Shown: positions 15,443-25,361, numbered from the stretch's first letter. The stretch is 64,000 nt of DNA from Baekduia alba (GCF_028416635.1 NZ_CP114013.1:5456001-5520000); one strand, 5' to 3'. Program-made: numbers and translations. The notes: generated by a model not told the origin, from the letters alone.

Positions 15443-17185
15443 ATGCCCGCCCTCCTGACCAACGCGCTGCGACTCATCACTCGAACCTCCATCGTCGTCG
15501 CGGCCGTGCTCTCGGCCTCGGCCGGTGCCGCGTTCGGCCAGGCCGCGCCCGTGCCCGTCGGCAACCTGACGATGCTCGCGTCGTCGGACATCGACTTCCT
15601 CGACCCCGGACACACCTACTACACGTTCGGCGAGATGGTGACGCTCGCGACCAATCGGCCGCTCTACTCGTTCAAGCCCGACGACGCGCTGCACCCGGTG
15701 CCCGACCTGGCCGCCGACCAGCCGCTGATCTCCGCCGACCAGAAGACCGTCACGGTCACCATCAGGCCGGGGATCAGGTACGCGCCGCCGGTCAACCGCG
15801 AGGTCACCTCGGCCGACGTCAAATACGCCTTCGAGCGCTTCTTCTCCGCCAACGTCGGCGGCCAGTACCCGGGCTACTTCAGCGTCATCAAGGGCGCGCC
15901 GTCGCGCCCGACCCGCGGCGCCCGCTCGATCTCCGGCATCGCCACGCCGGATGCGCGGACGATCGTCTTCTCGCTCAAGCGACGGTCGGGTGTGTCGTTC
16001 GCCACCGCGCTGGTCATGCCGATCACCGTGCCCGTGCCCGCCGAGTACGCCAAGCCGTTCGACGCGCACAACCCGTCGACCTACAACACGCACGTCGCCT
16101 TCACCGGCCCCTACATGGTGCAGAACACCCCCTCGGGCTCGCTGAGCGGGTACCGGTCCGGGAAGTCCATCCAGCTGGTCCGCAACCCGAACTGGGACGC
16201 GGCCACCGACTACCGGCCGGCCTACCTCACCTCGATCCTCATCCGCACCGACGCGGCCGACAGCGCCGCGAGCGCGCGGCAGGTCGCCGCCGGCCGCGAC
16301 CTGCTGCTCGACACCAACCCGCCGACCACCGTGCTGCGACAGGTGCGCGCCGCGGCGCCGACCCTGCTCAGCACCGTGCAGTCCGGTGGCTTCCGGTACT
16401 TCTCGCTGAACACCCAGGTCAAGCCGTTCAACGACATCAACGTGCGCAAGGCCGTGATGGCCGGCTTCGATCGCATGGCGGCGCGGCGGGCGCGCGGCGG
16501 CGAGGACGTCGGCGACATCGCCACCCACTTCCTCCCGCCGGACCTGCCCGGCTTCGCCGAGGCCGGCGGCTACGACGGCTTCCCCGACATCGACTACTTC
16601 AACAAGACCAACGAGTCGGGGAACCGGGCACTCGCCGCCAAGTACCTCAAGAAGGCTGGCTACAAGTCCGGCAAGTACAAGGGCGGCCGGCGGCTCCTGC
16701 TCGTGGGGGCCAACACCGACCCAGGCAAGGCGCAGATCGAGGTCGCCGCCAGCCAGCTGCGGAAGCTGGGGTTCAAGGTTCGCTTGCGCCTGGTCCCGCA
16801 GGACGAGGTCTACACGGACTGGTGCCAGGTCCCCGCCAAGAAGGTCGCGATGTGCGCCGCCGGCTGGTTCAAGGACTTCGCCGATCCGCAGTCGATGCTC
16901 GAGCCGGTCTTCAAGGGCAGCCTGATCAGCCGCCGCGGGGGCAACATCAACTACTCGATGTTCGACGACCGCAAGGTCGACGCCGCCATGGACGCGGCAT
17001 CGGTGACCAGCGGCGACGAGCGCCTGCGCCGGTGGGCAGCGATCGACAAGATGCTGATCGGCCACGCCGCGGCCATCCCGTTCCTCTGGGACAAGACGAC
17101 GCTGCTGCACGCGCCGAACGTCGCGAGCGTCCCGAACCCCTATGTCGCGCTCTGGGATCTGTCCTTCACCTCGATCACTCCGTGA
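15443..17185 (+). CDS. Extracellular solute-binding protein, family 5 (peptide type)
   Basis: A 580-residue periplasmic-type binding protein (SBP_bac_5, DppA/OppA-like) with a Sec signal peptide (VVAAVLSASAGAAFGQA). The family hallmark comes soon after it (MLASSDIDFLDPGHTYYT). Typical later blocks include YAPPVNREVTSADVKYAFER and TYNTHVAFTGPYMV. The signal peptide lacks a lipobox cysteine, so it is probably released or wall-associated. No permease or ATPase genes of an ABC transporter are adjacent, so it is an orphan binding protein. It may serve a distant transporter or act as a sensor. Confidence 0.88.
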   Translation: MPALLTNALRLITRTSIVVAAVLSASAGAAFGQAAPVPVGNLTMLASSDIDFLDPGHTYYTFGEMVTLATNRPLYSFKPDDALHPVPDLAADQPLISADQKTVTVTIRPGIRYAPPVNREVTSADVKYAFERFFSANVGGQYPGYFSVIKGAPSRPTRGARSISGIATPDARTIVFSLKRRSGVSFATALVMPITVPVPAEYAKPFDAHNPSTYNTHVAFTGPYMVQNTPSGSLSGYRSGKSIQLVRNPNWDAATDYRPAYLTSILIRTDAADSAASARQVAAGRDLLLDTNPPTTVLRQVRAAAPTLLSTVQSGGFRYFSLNTQVKPFNDINVRKAVMAGFDRMAARRARGGEDVGDIATHFLPPDLPGFAEAGGYDGFPDIDYFNKTNESGNRALAAKYLKKAGYKSGKYKGGRRLLLVGANTDPGKAQIEVAASQLRKLGFKVRLRLVPQDEVYTDWCQVPAKKVAMCAAGWFKDFADPQSMLEPVFKGSLISRRGGNINYSMFDDRKVDAAMDAASVTSGDERLRRWAAIDKMLIGHAAAIPFLWDKTTLLHAPNVASVPNPYVALWDLSFTSITP

Positions 17186-17231
17186 CCCCCAGCGCGCTGC
17201 TCGGTCCGACAGCGCTGGGAGGATCCGACGC

Positions 17232-17633
17232 ATGCCCAGCCGACGAGTCGTGATCGACCACATGGCGATCGGGGTCAGCGATCTGCGCGCCAGCCGGCGG
17301 TTCTACCTCGCGGCGCTCGCCCCGCTCGGGTTCGTCGAGCAGGGCAGCTGGAGCGAGGACGCGCGCGAGGTGGCCTTCGGCCCCGACGACCTGGACGACT
17401 TCGCGATCTCCACGTACTACCCGACGACGGGCGGTGGCCATGTGGCCTTCTCGGCCGACTCCCGCGAGCAGGTCGACGCCTTCCACGACGCCGCGCTCGC
17501 GGCCGGCGCCACCGACAACGGCGGCCCGGGCGTCCGGCCCGAGTACTCGGCCGGCTACTACGGCGCGTTCGTGCTCGACCCCGACGGCTACAACGTCGAA
17601 GCGGTCTACCACGAGCCACAGGGGCGGCGCTGA
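17232..17633 (+). CDS. VOC family protein (glyoxalase/bleomycin-resistance fold)
   Basis: A 133-residue cytosolic protein with the vicinal-oxygen-chelate fold: IDHMAIGVSDLRASRRFYL at the N-terminus and a second half ending FVLDPDGYNVEAVYHEP. Metal-ligand candidates are the early His (DHMAIG), the mid His in GGHVAFSA and the late Glu in VEAV. Members include glyoxalases, dioxygenases and antibiotic-binding proteins; the substrate cannot be named. The start at 17232 gives the canonical N-terminus. It precedes the enolase-superfamily gene by 32 bp and may be co-transcribed with it. Confidence 0.85.
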   Translation: MPSRRVVIDHMAIGVSDLRASRRFYLAALAPLGFVEQGSWSEDAREVAFGPDDLDDFAISTYYPTTGGGHVAFSADSREQVDAFHDAALAAGATDNGGPGVRPEYSAGYYGAFVLDPDGYNVEAVYHEPQGRR

Positions 17634-17665
17634 CCGGGCGCCGGCGCGCTGAAGCGGCGACGCCG

Positions 17666-18742
17666 ATGAGCTCGCCGCCCTGGCATCGTCCTGGGGACAT
17701 GCCCGAATCGCTCTGGAGTCGCGTCGCCGACCTCACCCTGACCATCGCCGAGCATCGCTGGGAGAACGTGGCGCCGCCCGGTGAGCCGGAGCACGGCCGC
17801 TACATCCTGCACCTGAGCGACGGGACGATCGAGGGGCTCGGCGAGGAGGTCGGCGGGACCATGATCGACGGGGACGGGGCGTTCCTCGCGCTCGCGCCGT
17901 CCCTGCCGCTCGCGGGCACGTGGACGCTCGCCTCGTTCAGCGACCACGTCGCCGGCCTCGACCTGTGGGCCGAGCCGCCGGAGTGGGAAATGGCGCGTCG
18001 ACTGCGGCGGTGGGCGTTCGAGTCGGCCGCGCTGGACCTGGCCCTCGCGCAGAGCGGCCGCTCGCTCGCCGAGGCCCTCGGCCGCGTGTCGAAGCCGGTG
18101 CGCTTCGCCAACTCGCTCGGGCTCGGCGACCCGCCATCGTTCGCGACGATCGGCCGCCGGCTGGAGCGCTACCCGGCCCTGCGCTTCAAGCTCGACGCGC
18201 AGCCGTCTTGGTCGGCGTCGCTCACCGCTGAGGTCGCGGCGACGGGCGCGGTCGACGTCATCGACTTCAAGGGCCGCTACGGGCTCGAGGTCGAGGTCGA
18301 GGACGAGGCGGCGGTGCTGGCGATGTACCGCGAGGTCATCCCGCGCTTCCCGGACGCCATCCTCGAGGACCCGCACGACCTGCCGGAGGTGGCCGAGCTG
18401 CTCGAGCCGCACGCGGCGCGCGTGTCATTCGACGCGCCGATCGCGACGGCGGCGGACATCACGACGACGATCGTCAACGTCAAGCCGTCGCGGATCGGCA
18501 GCGTGCGCGCGTTGTTGGACATCTACGATCACTGCGAGCAGACCGGCGTGCGCATGTACGGCGGCGGCATGGGCGAGCGCGAGGTCGCCCGCGGCCAGAT
18601 CGAGCTGCTGGCCTCGCTCTTCCACGCCGACAGCACCAACGACGTCGCGCCGTCGCCCTACAACCAGGCCGACCTGCCGGCGGGGCTGCCGCAGAGCCCC
18701 CTGGTCCCCGGCGCCCCCGCGCCGGGGTTCCGCTGGAGCTAG
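17666..18742 (+). CDS. Enolase-superfamily (mandelate racemase/muconate cycloisomerase-like) protein
   Basis: A 358-residue protein (347 if starting at 17699, which has GGGGA close upstream). It has an N-terminal capping domain and a TIM-barrel C-terminal domain. Recognisable elements are the KxD-type strand (ALRFKLDAQPSW), metal-ligand strands DVIDFKGRYGL and DAILEDPHDL, then VSFDAPI and the second-lysine region NVKPSRIGSVRALL, followed by MYGGGMGE. The first catalytic lysine pair is atypical, so the reaction (epimerase, dehydratase or cycloisomerase) is unclear. It sits downstream of the VOC gene. Confidence 0.75.
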   Translation: MSSPPWHRPGDMPESLWSRVADLTLTIAEHRWENVAPPGEPEHGRYILHLSDGTIEGLGEEVGGTMIDGDGAFLALAPSLPLAGTWTLASFSDHVAGLDLWAEPPEWEMARRLRRWAFESAALDLALAQSGRSLAEALGRVSKPVRFANSLGLGDPPSFATIGRRLERYPALRFKLDAQPSWSASLTAEVAATGAVDVIDFKGRYGLEVEVEDEAAVLAMYREVIPRFPDAILEDPHDLPEVAELLEPHAARVSFDAPIATAADITTTIVNVKPSRIGSVRALLDIYDHCEQTGVRMYGGGMGEREVARGQIELLASLFHADSTNDVAPSPYNQADLPAGLPQSPLVPGAPAPGFRWS

Positions 18743-19116
18743 CCGGGAGCGACGCCGCGGCCCAGCCCTCGGCACCACGCCGCGCCCGCGAAGAGTCAGC
18801 CGGCCTCACCAAGTTCGCTGGTGACACGTCAGCGAGCTGACAACGGCCGCCGACCAGCCCGACCCGGCCCGCGTGCGTCAGGTCGCCCGTGCCGGACGGC
18901 CGTCGTCGGCGTCCCTCCCGTACCACGCCGACGGTCCCGATGTTGGGGGAACTGACGCTCGAATTCGGTGTGAGGGACAAGGAGCGCCGGTCGCGCGGCG
19001 ACACCCGCTTGACGTGCCGTCCACGGGTCGCGACGGTGGTCGCGGACATCCCCACTCGAGGAGAGCGACTCATGCTTGGTGTGACGCGCATCACGCGACC
19101 CTTCCCGCGCTGACCC

Positions 19117-21666
19117 ATGCCGCGCGCAGCGGTCCGGCAGCTGGTGGCGATGTTCGCGGCCGTGCTCGCGCTGGCCGCGAGCGCGGCGGCCGCTCGAGCC
19201 GACGTGCTGGTCGACGAGAGCTTCGCCGGTCCGACGTCGGCGGCGCCGCTGCGCGTCGGCGGCAGCTTCGTCCCGTGCCTGACCGCGTCGACCGACGTGT
19301 CCCAGGCCAACGTCGCGGGCTGCGCGCCGGGGCAGCCGTCGATCCCGCCCGGCGGGGACCCGCCCGGCTCCGGCACGCTGCGGCTGACCGACAACGGCCA
19401 CGACCGCTCGGGCTTCGCGATCTATCGGCATGTGTTCCCCTTCACGTCGGGGCTGCGGATGACGTTCACGTCGTTCGCCTACAACGGCACCCGCGTGCCC
19501 GGCTATGGCGCGGCCGACGGCATCTCGGTGTTCTTCACCGACGGCAGCGTCGGGGCCGACCGTCCCGGCGCCTTCGGCGGGAGCCTGGGCTACGCGCAGA
19601 AGTCCATCGACTTCGACGCCACCGTCCCCGACCTCCCCGGGATCCCGGGCGGCTTCCTGGGGGTCGGCGTCGACGAGTTCGGCAACTACGCCAACGACCG
19701 CGAGGCCCGCGGCTACGGATGCGCGAACCGCGTCGATCGCAACATCCATCCCAACTACATCACCTTGCGCGGACCGGGCGAGCTCGGCTCGGGCTGGCTG
19801 CGCGGATACTGCGTCCTGGATCGCGCCCCCGCCCCGGCGCCCGGGGTCCTGGACCAGCCCGACGCGATCTCGCGGACCGCGCCGAGCGTCGCGCATACGT
19901 TCCGGGTCGAGGTCGACCCGCTCGGCCAGGCGGACGGCACGCCGAACCCGAACGCCCATGTCCGCGTCTTCGCCGACATGACCAACAACGGGACGTTCGT
20001 GCCGGTCCTCGACGCGCCGCTGGCGCCGAACCCGCCGGCGACCTTCGAGTTCGGCTTCGGGTCCTCGACCGGCCAGGGCACCAACGTCCACGAGCTCCGC
20101 GCGCTGCGCGTCGAGACCGTCGCGAGCCTGCCGCGCTACACGTTGAGCAAGCGCCAGCCCGCCCCGATGCACGCCGGGCAGCGCGGCGTCTTCGACCTCC
20201 AGGCGACCCTCGCCGCCGACGGCGGCGTCGCCTACGCGCCCGTCACGCTCCACGACCCCCTGCCCGCCGGGATGACCGTCGCCGAGCCCCCGCGCGGCAC
20301 CGGCTGGGACTGCAGCGCGACGATCGTCGGCACCGACACGGTCGACTGCACCCACCCCGCCTCGCTCGAGCATCCGATCCGCCCCGGCACCGCGCTGCCG
20401 CCCCTCTCGGTCACGGTGCAGCTCGCCCCCGACATCGCCGACCACGTGGTCAACCGGGCCGAGCTCGACGGCCCGGAGATCCTGACCCCCGTGATCGCCG
20501 AGGATCCGGTCGACGTGGTGCGCTCGGTCGACGTCGCCGTGCGCAAGACCGCGTCCCCGGCCCGGGTCGCCGCCGGCGACCCGACGAGCTTCGTCCTGAT
20601 CGCCACCAACAACGGGCCGGGCGACGCGCGCGACGTCATCGTCACCGATCAGCTTCCGCCGGCGTTGACCGTGACCGCCGTGCACGTGACCGTCGGCACC
20701 TGCACGCAGACGCTGACGACGGTGCGGTGCGCACTGGGCACGCTGGCCGCCGGCGCCAGCGCCCAGGTGACCGTCGACGTCTCCAGCCCGGCCGGCCTGG
20801 CCGCCCAGACCGTCCGCAACGACGCCGTCGTCCAGACGACCGATCCCGACACCGACCCCGCCAACGACCGCGCCTCGGCGCCCGTCGAGATCGTCGGGCC
20901 CGGCGAACCCGACCAGCCGGTGTCGGCCGCCGACATCCGCCTGACCGTCGACAAGCACGCCTCAAGCCCTCGGGCCCGCGTCGGCAGCACGGTCGGCTAC
21001 ACCATCCACGTGCACAACGCCGGGCCCACGACCGCGCACGACGCCCGCCTCGTCGACACGCTGTCGATCGCGCACACCGTCAACCGGATCGCGGCCGCCG
21101 GGGGGTCCTGCGTCCGCCTCGTCGGCGCCTTCACCTGCCGGTTCGGCGACCTCGCTTCCGGCGCGACCACCACCGTGACGGCGCGCGTCACCTTCCTGCG
21201 CTCGGGCCAGGCGATCAACGTCGCCAGCGTCCTGCCCTCCGCCGGCCCGCTGACCGACCGCGCCGCGCGGGCCGACGTCGCGGTCGTCGGCGGCACCGCC
21301 CTGCGCATCGCCAAGACCGCCGACCACGCGCGCGTCAACGTGGGGGACCGCATCCGCTACCGCATCGCCGTCCGCTCGCTCGGACCCGACCCCGCGACGG
21401 GCGTCCTGGTCTGCGACCGGCTGCCCCGCGCGCTGCATCTCGTCGCGGCACCGCACAGCACCACCCGCCGCGGACGGCTGGTGTGCTGGACGATCCCGAG
21501 CATCGCCGCGGGGAGCACGCGGACCTTCGCCCTCACCGCCCAGGCGATCGCGCCATCGGACGCGGCGCGCAACCTCGCCTCCGCCCGCGCGGTCGGCGTC
21601 GCGGCCGTCCGCGCCCTGCGGAGCGTCGCGATCCGCCCGGTGCCGCCGCCGCCGGGTCTCGGCTGA
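19117..21666 (+). CDS. Secreted surface protein: lectin-like domain plus DUF11 repeats
   Basis: An 849-residue exported protein. Signal peptide to about residue 28 (VLALAASAAAARA|DVLVDES). Residues of about 30-330 form an L-type (legume) lectin-like domain (GYGAADGISVFFTDG, FLGVGVDEFGNYAN). From about 345 to 840 it has four or five DUF11-type repeats (TSFVLIATNNGPGDARDVIV, RVGSTVGYTIHVHNAGPT, RVNVGDRIRYRIAVRSLGPD). There is no LPXTG or C-terminal TM anchor, so it is probably released or loosely wall-bound. The DUF11 repeats are mutually similar but divergent. The 370-bp upstream region (18743-19116) holds no gene I can support. Confidence 0.85.
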   Translation: MPRAAVRQLVAMFAAVLALAASAAAARADVLVDESFAGPTSAAPLRVGGSFVPCLTASTDVSQANVAGCAPGQPSIPPGGDPPGSGTLRLTDNGHDRSGFAIYRHVFPFTSGLRMTFTSFAYNGTRVPGYGAADGISVFFTDGSVGADRPGAFGGSLGYAQKSIDFDATVPDLPGIPGGFLGVGVDEFGNYANDREARGYGCANRVDRNIHPNYITLRGPGELGSGWLRGYCVLDRAPAPAPGVLDQPDAISRTAPSVAHTFRVEVDPLGQADGTPNPNAHVRVFADMTNNGTFVPVLDAPLAPNPPATFEFGFGSSTGQGTNVHELRALRVETVASLPRYTLSKRQPAPMHAGQRGVFDLQATLAADGGVAYAPVTLHDPLPAGMTVAEPPRGTGWDCSATIVGTDTVDCTHPASLEHPIRPGTALPPLSVTVQLAPDIADHVVNRAELDGPEILTPVIAEDPVDVVRSVDVAVRKTASPARVAAGDPTSFVLIATNNGPGDARDVIVTDQLPPALTVTAVHVTVGTCTQTLTTVRCALGTLAAGASAQVTVDVSSPAGLAAQTVRNDAVVQTTDPDTDPANDRASAPVEIVGPGEPDQPVSAADIRLTVDKHASSPRARVGSTVGYTIHVHNAGPTTAHDARLVDTLSIAHTVNRIAAAGGSCVRLVGAFTCRFGDLASGATTTVTARVTFLRSGQAINVASVLPSAGPLTDRAARADVAVVGGTALRIAKTADHARVNVGDRIRYRIAVRSLGPDPATGVLVCDRLPRALHLVAAPHSTTRRGRLVCWTIPSIAAGSTRTFALTAQAIAPSDAARNLASARAVGVAAVRALRSVAIRPVPPPPGLG

Positions 21667-21732
21667 ACGTCCCGCAGCCTGCGGCTTCGCAAGCTCGAAA
21701 CCTCAGGTCAGATCGGACGGAGTCCAGAGCCC

Positions 21733-22603
21733 TCAGGAGAACGCCGCCGCGTGGTCGCCGAGGAAGTCTTCGACGTCTCGCGGAGGGTGCCCGACGACGT
21801 CGAGGAAGTCGCCGCTGACGGCGTCGCCCCAGCCGGCGGCGTAGGCCTGGGAGTACTCGATGATCATGTCGGCGATCCACGGCGGGACCGCGTAGTCCAC
21901 GAGGGTCGTCCGCTGGGTCTCGTCGGAGACCGGCAGGTACGCGACCGGCTTGCCGAGGATCCGGGTGAGCCCGTGCGCGACGTCGGCGAAGGTGAGCGAT
22001 CGGGGTCCGGTCAAGGTGTAGGTCTTGCCGTCGTGCCGCTCGGGCTCGTCGGTGAGCACTCGGGCCGCGAACTGGGCGATGTCGCGGACGTCGACCATGC
22101 CTAGCCGGCCGTCGCCGGCGTTGAGGGAGAAGGCTCCCTGCGCCGCGATGTCGTCCGCCTCGTTGAGCAGGTTCTGCATGAACCAGCAGGGGCGCAGGAT
22201 CGTCCAGCGCATCCCCGACGCCTGCAGCTCGCGGTCCGACAAGGCGTGGAGCCGTCCGCTGCGCGTCGGCGCGTCGTGGGCCGCGCCGATCACCGAGAGC
22301 CGGACCACCCGCTCGACGCTGGCCTGCCGGGCGGCCCAGACCGCGTTCATGCTGTTCTCCGAGGCGCGCGGCCCGTTGGGGACCAGCAGCCACAGGTCCT
22401 GGACCCCCTTCGAAGGCCGGCGGCAGCGTCCGCGGGTCGTCCAGGTCGCCGACCGCGACCTCGACGCCCTGGTCCTGCAGCGGCGCGGCCCTGGCCGGGT
22501 CGCGGACCAGCGCCCGGAGGTCGACGTCGGCGTCGCGCAGCGTCGCCATCAGCGCGCTGGAGACGCTGCCGGTGGCGCCGGTGATCAACAAGGTGCGGCT
22601 CAT
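21733..22603 (-). pseudogene. NmrA-like NAD(P)-binding protein with a one-base frameshift
   Basis: The N-terminal part (MSRTLLITGATGSVSSALMA then GVEVAVGDLDDPRTLPPAFE) and the C-terminal part (MNAVWAARQASVERVVRLSV onward, 205 residues) are in different frames. Removing one G from the run of five near 22405 (GAAGGGGGTCC) joins them as FEGVQDLWLLVPNGPRASEN. This gives a normal ~289-residue NmrA/SDR-a5 protein with GATGxxG and the ILRPCWFMQN region. It may be a genuine inactivating mutation or a homopolymer error in the assembly. It is co-directional with the EamA exporter gene 29 bp upstream. Confidence 0.75.
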
Positions 22604-22632
22604 GGTCGGTGCGTCCTTTCGTGATGGATGGG

Positions 22633-23577
22633 TCAGCGGGTCGCGGAGGCACGGGTCCGCGGAATCGCGTCCAGGAGCGCGCGCGCCGCCTGCGGCGTGA
22701 GCTGGGCGCCGACGATCGAGGCCATGGCCAGCAGGAACCCGGCCGTCTGGAGGGTGGTGAGCGGCTCGCCGAGCGCCAGCCAGCCCAGCGCGGTCGCGAC
22801 CACCGGCGAGAGCAGCACGAGGAACGACACCGCCGCGACCGGCAGCCGGCCCACGCCTTGGAACCAGAGCGCGTAGGCCACCAACGTGCCGACGACCGCC
22901 AGCCAGGCGTAGCCGCCGACCGCGGCCGCGTCGAAGTGGGGGAGCGCGCCCTCGAAGAGCACCGCGAGCGGGACGAGCAGCAGGCCGCCCGCGGTGAGCT
23001 GCCACCCGGTGAACGCCAGCACGCCGACACCGGTAGGAGCTCCCCAGCGTTTCACGAGCACGATGCCGGTGGCCATCGACGCTGCGGCCGCGACGCCCGC
23101 GACGATGCCGAGGACGTCGAAGGTCGCGTTGCCGCGCAGCACCATCAACGCGACGCCCGCCACGCCCGCCACGCCCCAACCGAGCCGCCAGGGGGTCGGC
23201 CGCTCGCCCAGCAGCACGATGCCCAAACCGGCGACGAGGAGGGGCTGCATGGACGTGAGGGTGGCCGCGACGCCGCCGGGCAGGCGGTAGGCGGCGACGA
23301 ACAGCAGCGCGTTGAACGCCCCGATGTTGAGCACGCCCAGCACCGCACAGCGCCACCACCACCGCCCGCGCGGCAGCGCGTGGGTGAGCAGCAGGAGCAC
23401 CAGCCCCGCGGGGAGCGTGCGCAGCACGCCGGACAGCAGCGGGCGGTCCGGCGGCAGGAACTGGGTGGTCACCAGGTACGTCGTCCCCCACGTCATCGGC
23501 GCGACGGCGGCGAGAGCGGTGAACACCGCGGTGCGCGGCGCGCCGTCGGCGGTGGCCGGCTCGCGAGCCTGAGCCAT
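22633..23577 (-). CDS. EamA/DMT-family transporter
   Basis: A 314-residue inner-membrane protein with ten predicted helices in two EamA repeats, TM1 being APMTWGTTYLVTTQFLPPDR. Motifs typical of the YedA/RhtA-like group are visible (TLTSMQPLLVAGLGIVLLGE, VVATALGWLALGEPLTTLQT). It probably exports a small metabolite such as an amino acid. The start at 23577 follows GAAGGGA. It is divergent from a MarR regulator, and the 97-bp intergenic region has paired TTCAACGT repeats, so the transporter is likely repressed by that MarR protein. It is followed closely by the NmrA-like gene. Confidence 0.9.
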   Translation of the reverse strand: MAQAREPATADGAPRTAVFTALAAVAPMTWGTTYLVTTQFLPPDRPLLSGVLRTLPAGLVLLLLTHALPRGRWWWRCAVLGVLNIGAFNALLFVAAYRLPGGVAATLTSMQPLLVAGLGIVLLGERPTPWRLGWGVAGVAGVALMVLRGNATFDVLGIVAGVAAAASMATGIVLVKRWGAPTGVGVLAFTGWQLTAGGLLLVPLAVLFEGALPHFDAAAVGGYAWLAVVGTLVAYALWFQGVGRLPVAAVSFLVLLSPVVATALGWLALGEPLTTLQTAGFLLAMASIVGAQLTPQAARALLDAIPRTRASATR

Positions 23578-23590
23578 GTGATTTATTCCC

Positions 23591-23613
23591 TTCAACGTCG
23601 TATAGTTCAACGT
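23591..23613. promoter_or_regulatory. Candidate MarR operator between divergent genes
   Basis: TTCAACGT occurs at 23591-23598 and 23606-23613, exactly 15 bp apart, and the second copy extends into AACGTT. The A+T-rich surroundings include TATAGT. Placement between the EamA and MarR start codons suggests autoregulation and joint control. Confidence 0.5.
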
Positions 23614-23674
23614 TAAAGAGTTTAGGCCTCGCGATATTCTCTTGTCAACTGCTTCGACCGCGAGGAGGGTCTGG

Positions 23675-24184
23675 ATGGGCGACAACGTCGACCGCGTGCT
23701 GGAGCAATGGCGCGCTGAGCGGCCCGACGTGGAGGCGTCGCCGATGGGCGTCATCGGCCGCGTCCAGCGCGCGAGCCGCCTGCTCGATCGCGCGTTGAGC
23801 GACAACTTCGCCAACCACGGCCTGCAGCTCTGGGAGTTCGACATCCTGGCGACCCTGCGCCGGTCCGGGCCGCCGTTCCGGCTCACCGCCGGCGCGCTCT
23901 CGGCCAGCTCCATGGTCACGTCTGGCGCCATCACCAACCGCATCGACCGGCTGGTGGCCCGAGGCCTGGTGACGCGCGAGACCGATCCGCACAACCGGCG
24001 CTCGGTCGTCATCACGTTGGCCGCGAGCGGTCAGACGCTCATCGACGACGCCCTCGTCCAGCACGTCGCGCATGAGGAGACCCTGCTGGCGTCGCTGAGC
24101 GCCAAGCAGCAGCAGCAGCTCGCGGCGCTGCTGCGCACCCTGCTCACCGGGCTCGGGGACGTTCCGGCCCAGCCGGAGCGGTGA
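23675..24184 (+). CDS. MarR-family transcriptional regulator
   Basis: A 169-residue winged-helix regulator. The HTH lies in residues of about 70-110 (LTAGALSASSMVTSGAITNR then IDRLVARGLVTRETDPHNRR), with the basic wing SVVITLAASG, and is flanked by long N- and C-terminal dimerisation helices. ATG 23675 after GAGGAGGG is preferred to the upstream TTG at 23642. It is divergent from the EamA transporter and likely its repressor, relieved by a small ligand. The C-terminal SAKQQQQLAAL helix is typical of the family. Confidence 0.9.
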   Translation: MGDNVDRVLEQWRAERPDVEASPMGVIGRVQRASRLLDRALSDNFANHGLQLWEFDILATLRRSGPPFRLTAGALSASSMVTSGAITNRIDRLVARGLVTRETDPHNRRSVVITLAASGQTLIDDALVQHVAHEETLLASLSAKQQQQLAALLRTLLTGLGDVPAQPER

Positions 24185-24221
24185 GCGACGCCGAGTCGCC
24201 GCTCACCGCCCGCGAGGACGG

Positions 24222-25352
24222 TCAGCCGACGAGGTCGCCGACCCGCTCGGCGTGCCAGCGCTCGGCGTTCTCGATCGTGACCTCCGGGCTGAGCATCGCC
24301 CCGTCGAAGGCCTCCTGAGGGCGGGCCTCCGCCAGCCGCCGCGGCCAATCGGGATTCGCCAGCGCGCCGTGGCCGAGCGCGACGAGGTCCGCGTGGCCGT
24401 CGTCGAGCACCGAGCCCGCCAGATCCGGGTCGTGCATGCCGCCGTTGGCGATCACCGGCACCGCGCAGCACTCGCGCGCGAGCCCCGTGATGCTGACGTC
24501 GGGCGCCAGGAACGACGTCTGCACCCACGGGGCGCCCTCGCTCGCGACGTGCACGTAGCTCGGGAGCGCCTGCGCCAGCGCGCCGAAGATCGCGCGGCCC
24601 TCCTCGACGCCGTCCCAGCGGTAGGCGAGGTCGTTGACCTTGACCTGGGAGACGCGGACGCCCACGAGCAGCTCGCCGTCCGTCGCGGCCCGCGCCGCGG
24701 CGATCGCCTCGACCGTCAGGCGGGCCCGGCGCTCGGGCGCGCCGCCGTAGGCGTCGTCGCGCAGGTTGGTGTACTTGGTCAGGAACTGGTCGAAGAGGTA
24801 GCCGTTGGCCGCGTGGATCTCGACGCCGTCGAAGCCGGCCTCCCGCGCCCGGGCGGCGCCGGCGGCGACGCCGGCGAGCACCTCCTCCAGGTCGCCCGCG
24901 GTCGCGGCGCGCGGCGTCGCGTACGGTCCGCCCGGGCCTCCGTAACCCCGGAGCATGCGCCCCTTCGGCGCGACGGCCGAGGGCGCGATCGCCTCCGACC
25001 GGTGCGCGTTGCCCTGGACCAGCGCGCCGGCGTGCATGAGCTGGGCGACGATGCGCCCGCCCTGGGCGTGCACCGCCTCGACGACCGCGCGCCAGCCCGC
25101 GACCTGCGCGTCGGTGACGAGCGCCGGCTGGTCGGGATACGCCTGGCTGTGCGCGTGGTCGAAGTACGTGCCCTCGCCGACGACCAGCCCGAAGCCGCCC
25201 GCGGCGAAGGCCGCGTAGTAGCGCGCCATCGCCTCGGTGGGCACGCCGTCGCCGGCGGTGCTGACCCGCGACATCGGGGCGACCGCCGCGCGGTTGGCGA
25301 GGTCGAGCGACCCGATGCGGATCGGCTCGAGGACAGGATGGACGGCGGTCAT
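24222..25352 (-). CDS. Old Yellow Enzyme family NADH:flavin oxidoreductase
   Basis: A 376-residue FMN-dependent TIM-barrel oxidoreductase. Conserved elements: NRAAVAPMSRVSTAG near the N-terminus, IVAQLMHAGAL, GFDGVEIHAANGYLFDQFL (catalytic HxxN), NLRDDAYGG and the phosphate-binding VPVIANGGM. It reduces activated alkenes or opens N-heterocycles, depending on subfamily. The stop codon of the DUF1989 gene lies 9 bp upstream of its start codon, so the two form an operon. In the context of NCS1 permease and amidohydrolase genes, it may reduce a ring in a catabolic pathway. Confidence 0.9.
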   Translation of the reverse strand: MTAVHPVLEPIRIGSLDLANRAAVAPMSRVSTAGDGVPTEAMARYYAAFAAGGFGLVVGEGTYFDHAHSQAYPDQPALVTDAQVAGWRAVVEAVHAQGGRIVAQLMHAGALVQGNAHRSEAIAPSAVAPKGRMLRGYGGPGGPYATPRAATAGDLEEVLAGVAAGAARAREAGFDGVEIHAANGYLFDQFLTKYTNLRDDAYGGAPERRARLTVEAIAAARAATDGELLVGVRVSQVKVNDLAYRWDGVEEGRAIFGALAQALPSYVHVASEGAPWVQTSFLAPDVSITGLARECCAVPVIANGGMHDPDLAGSVLDDGHADLVALGHGALANPDWPRRLAEARPQEAFDGAMLSPEVTIENAERWHAERVGDLVG

Positions 25353-25361
25353 GGGGAGCTC

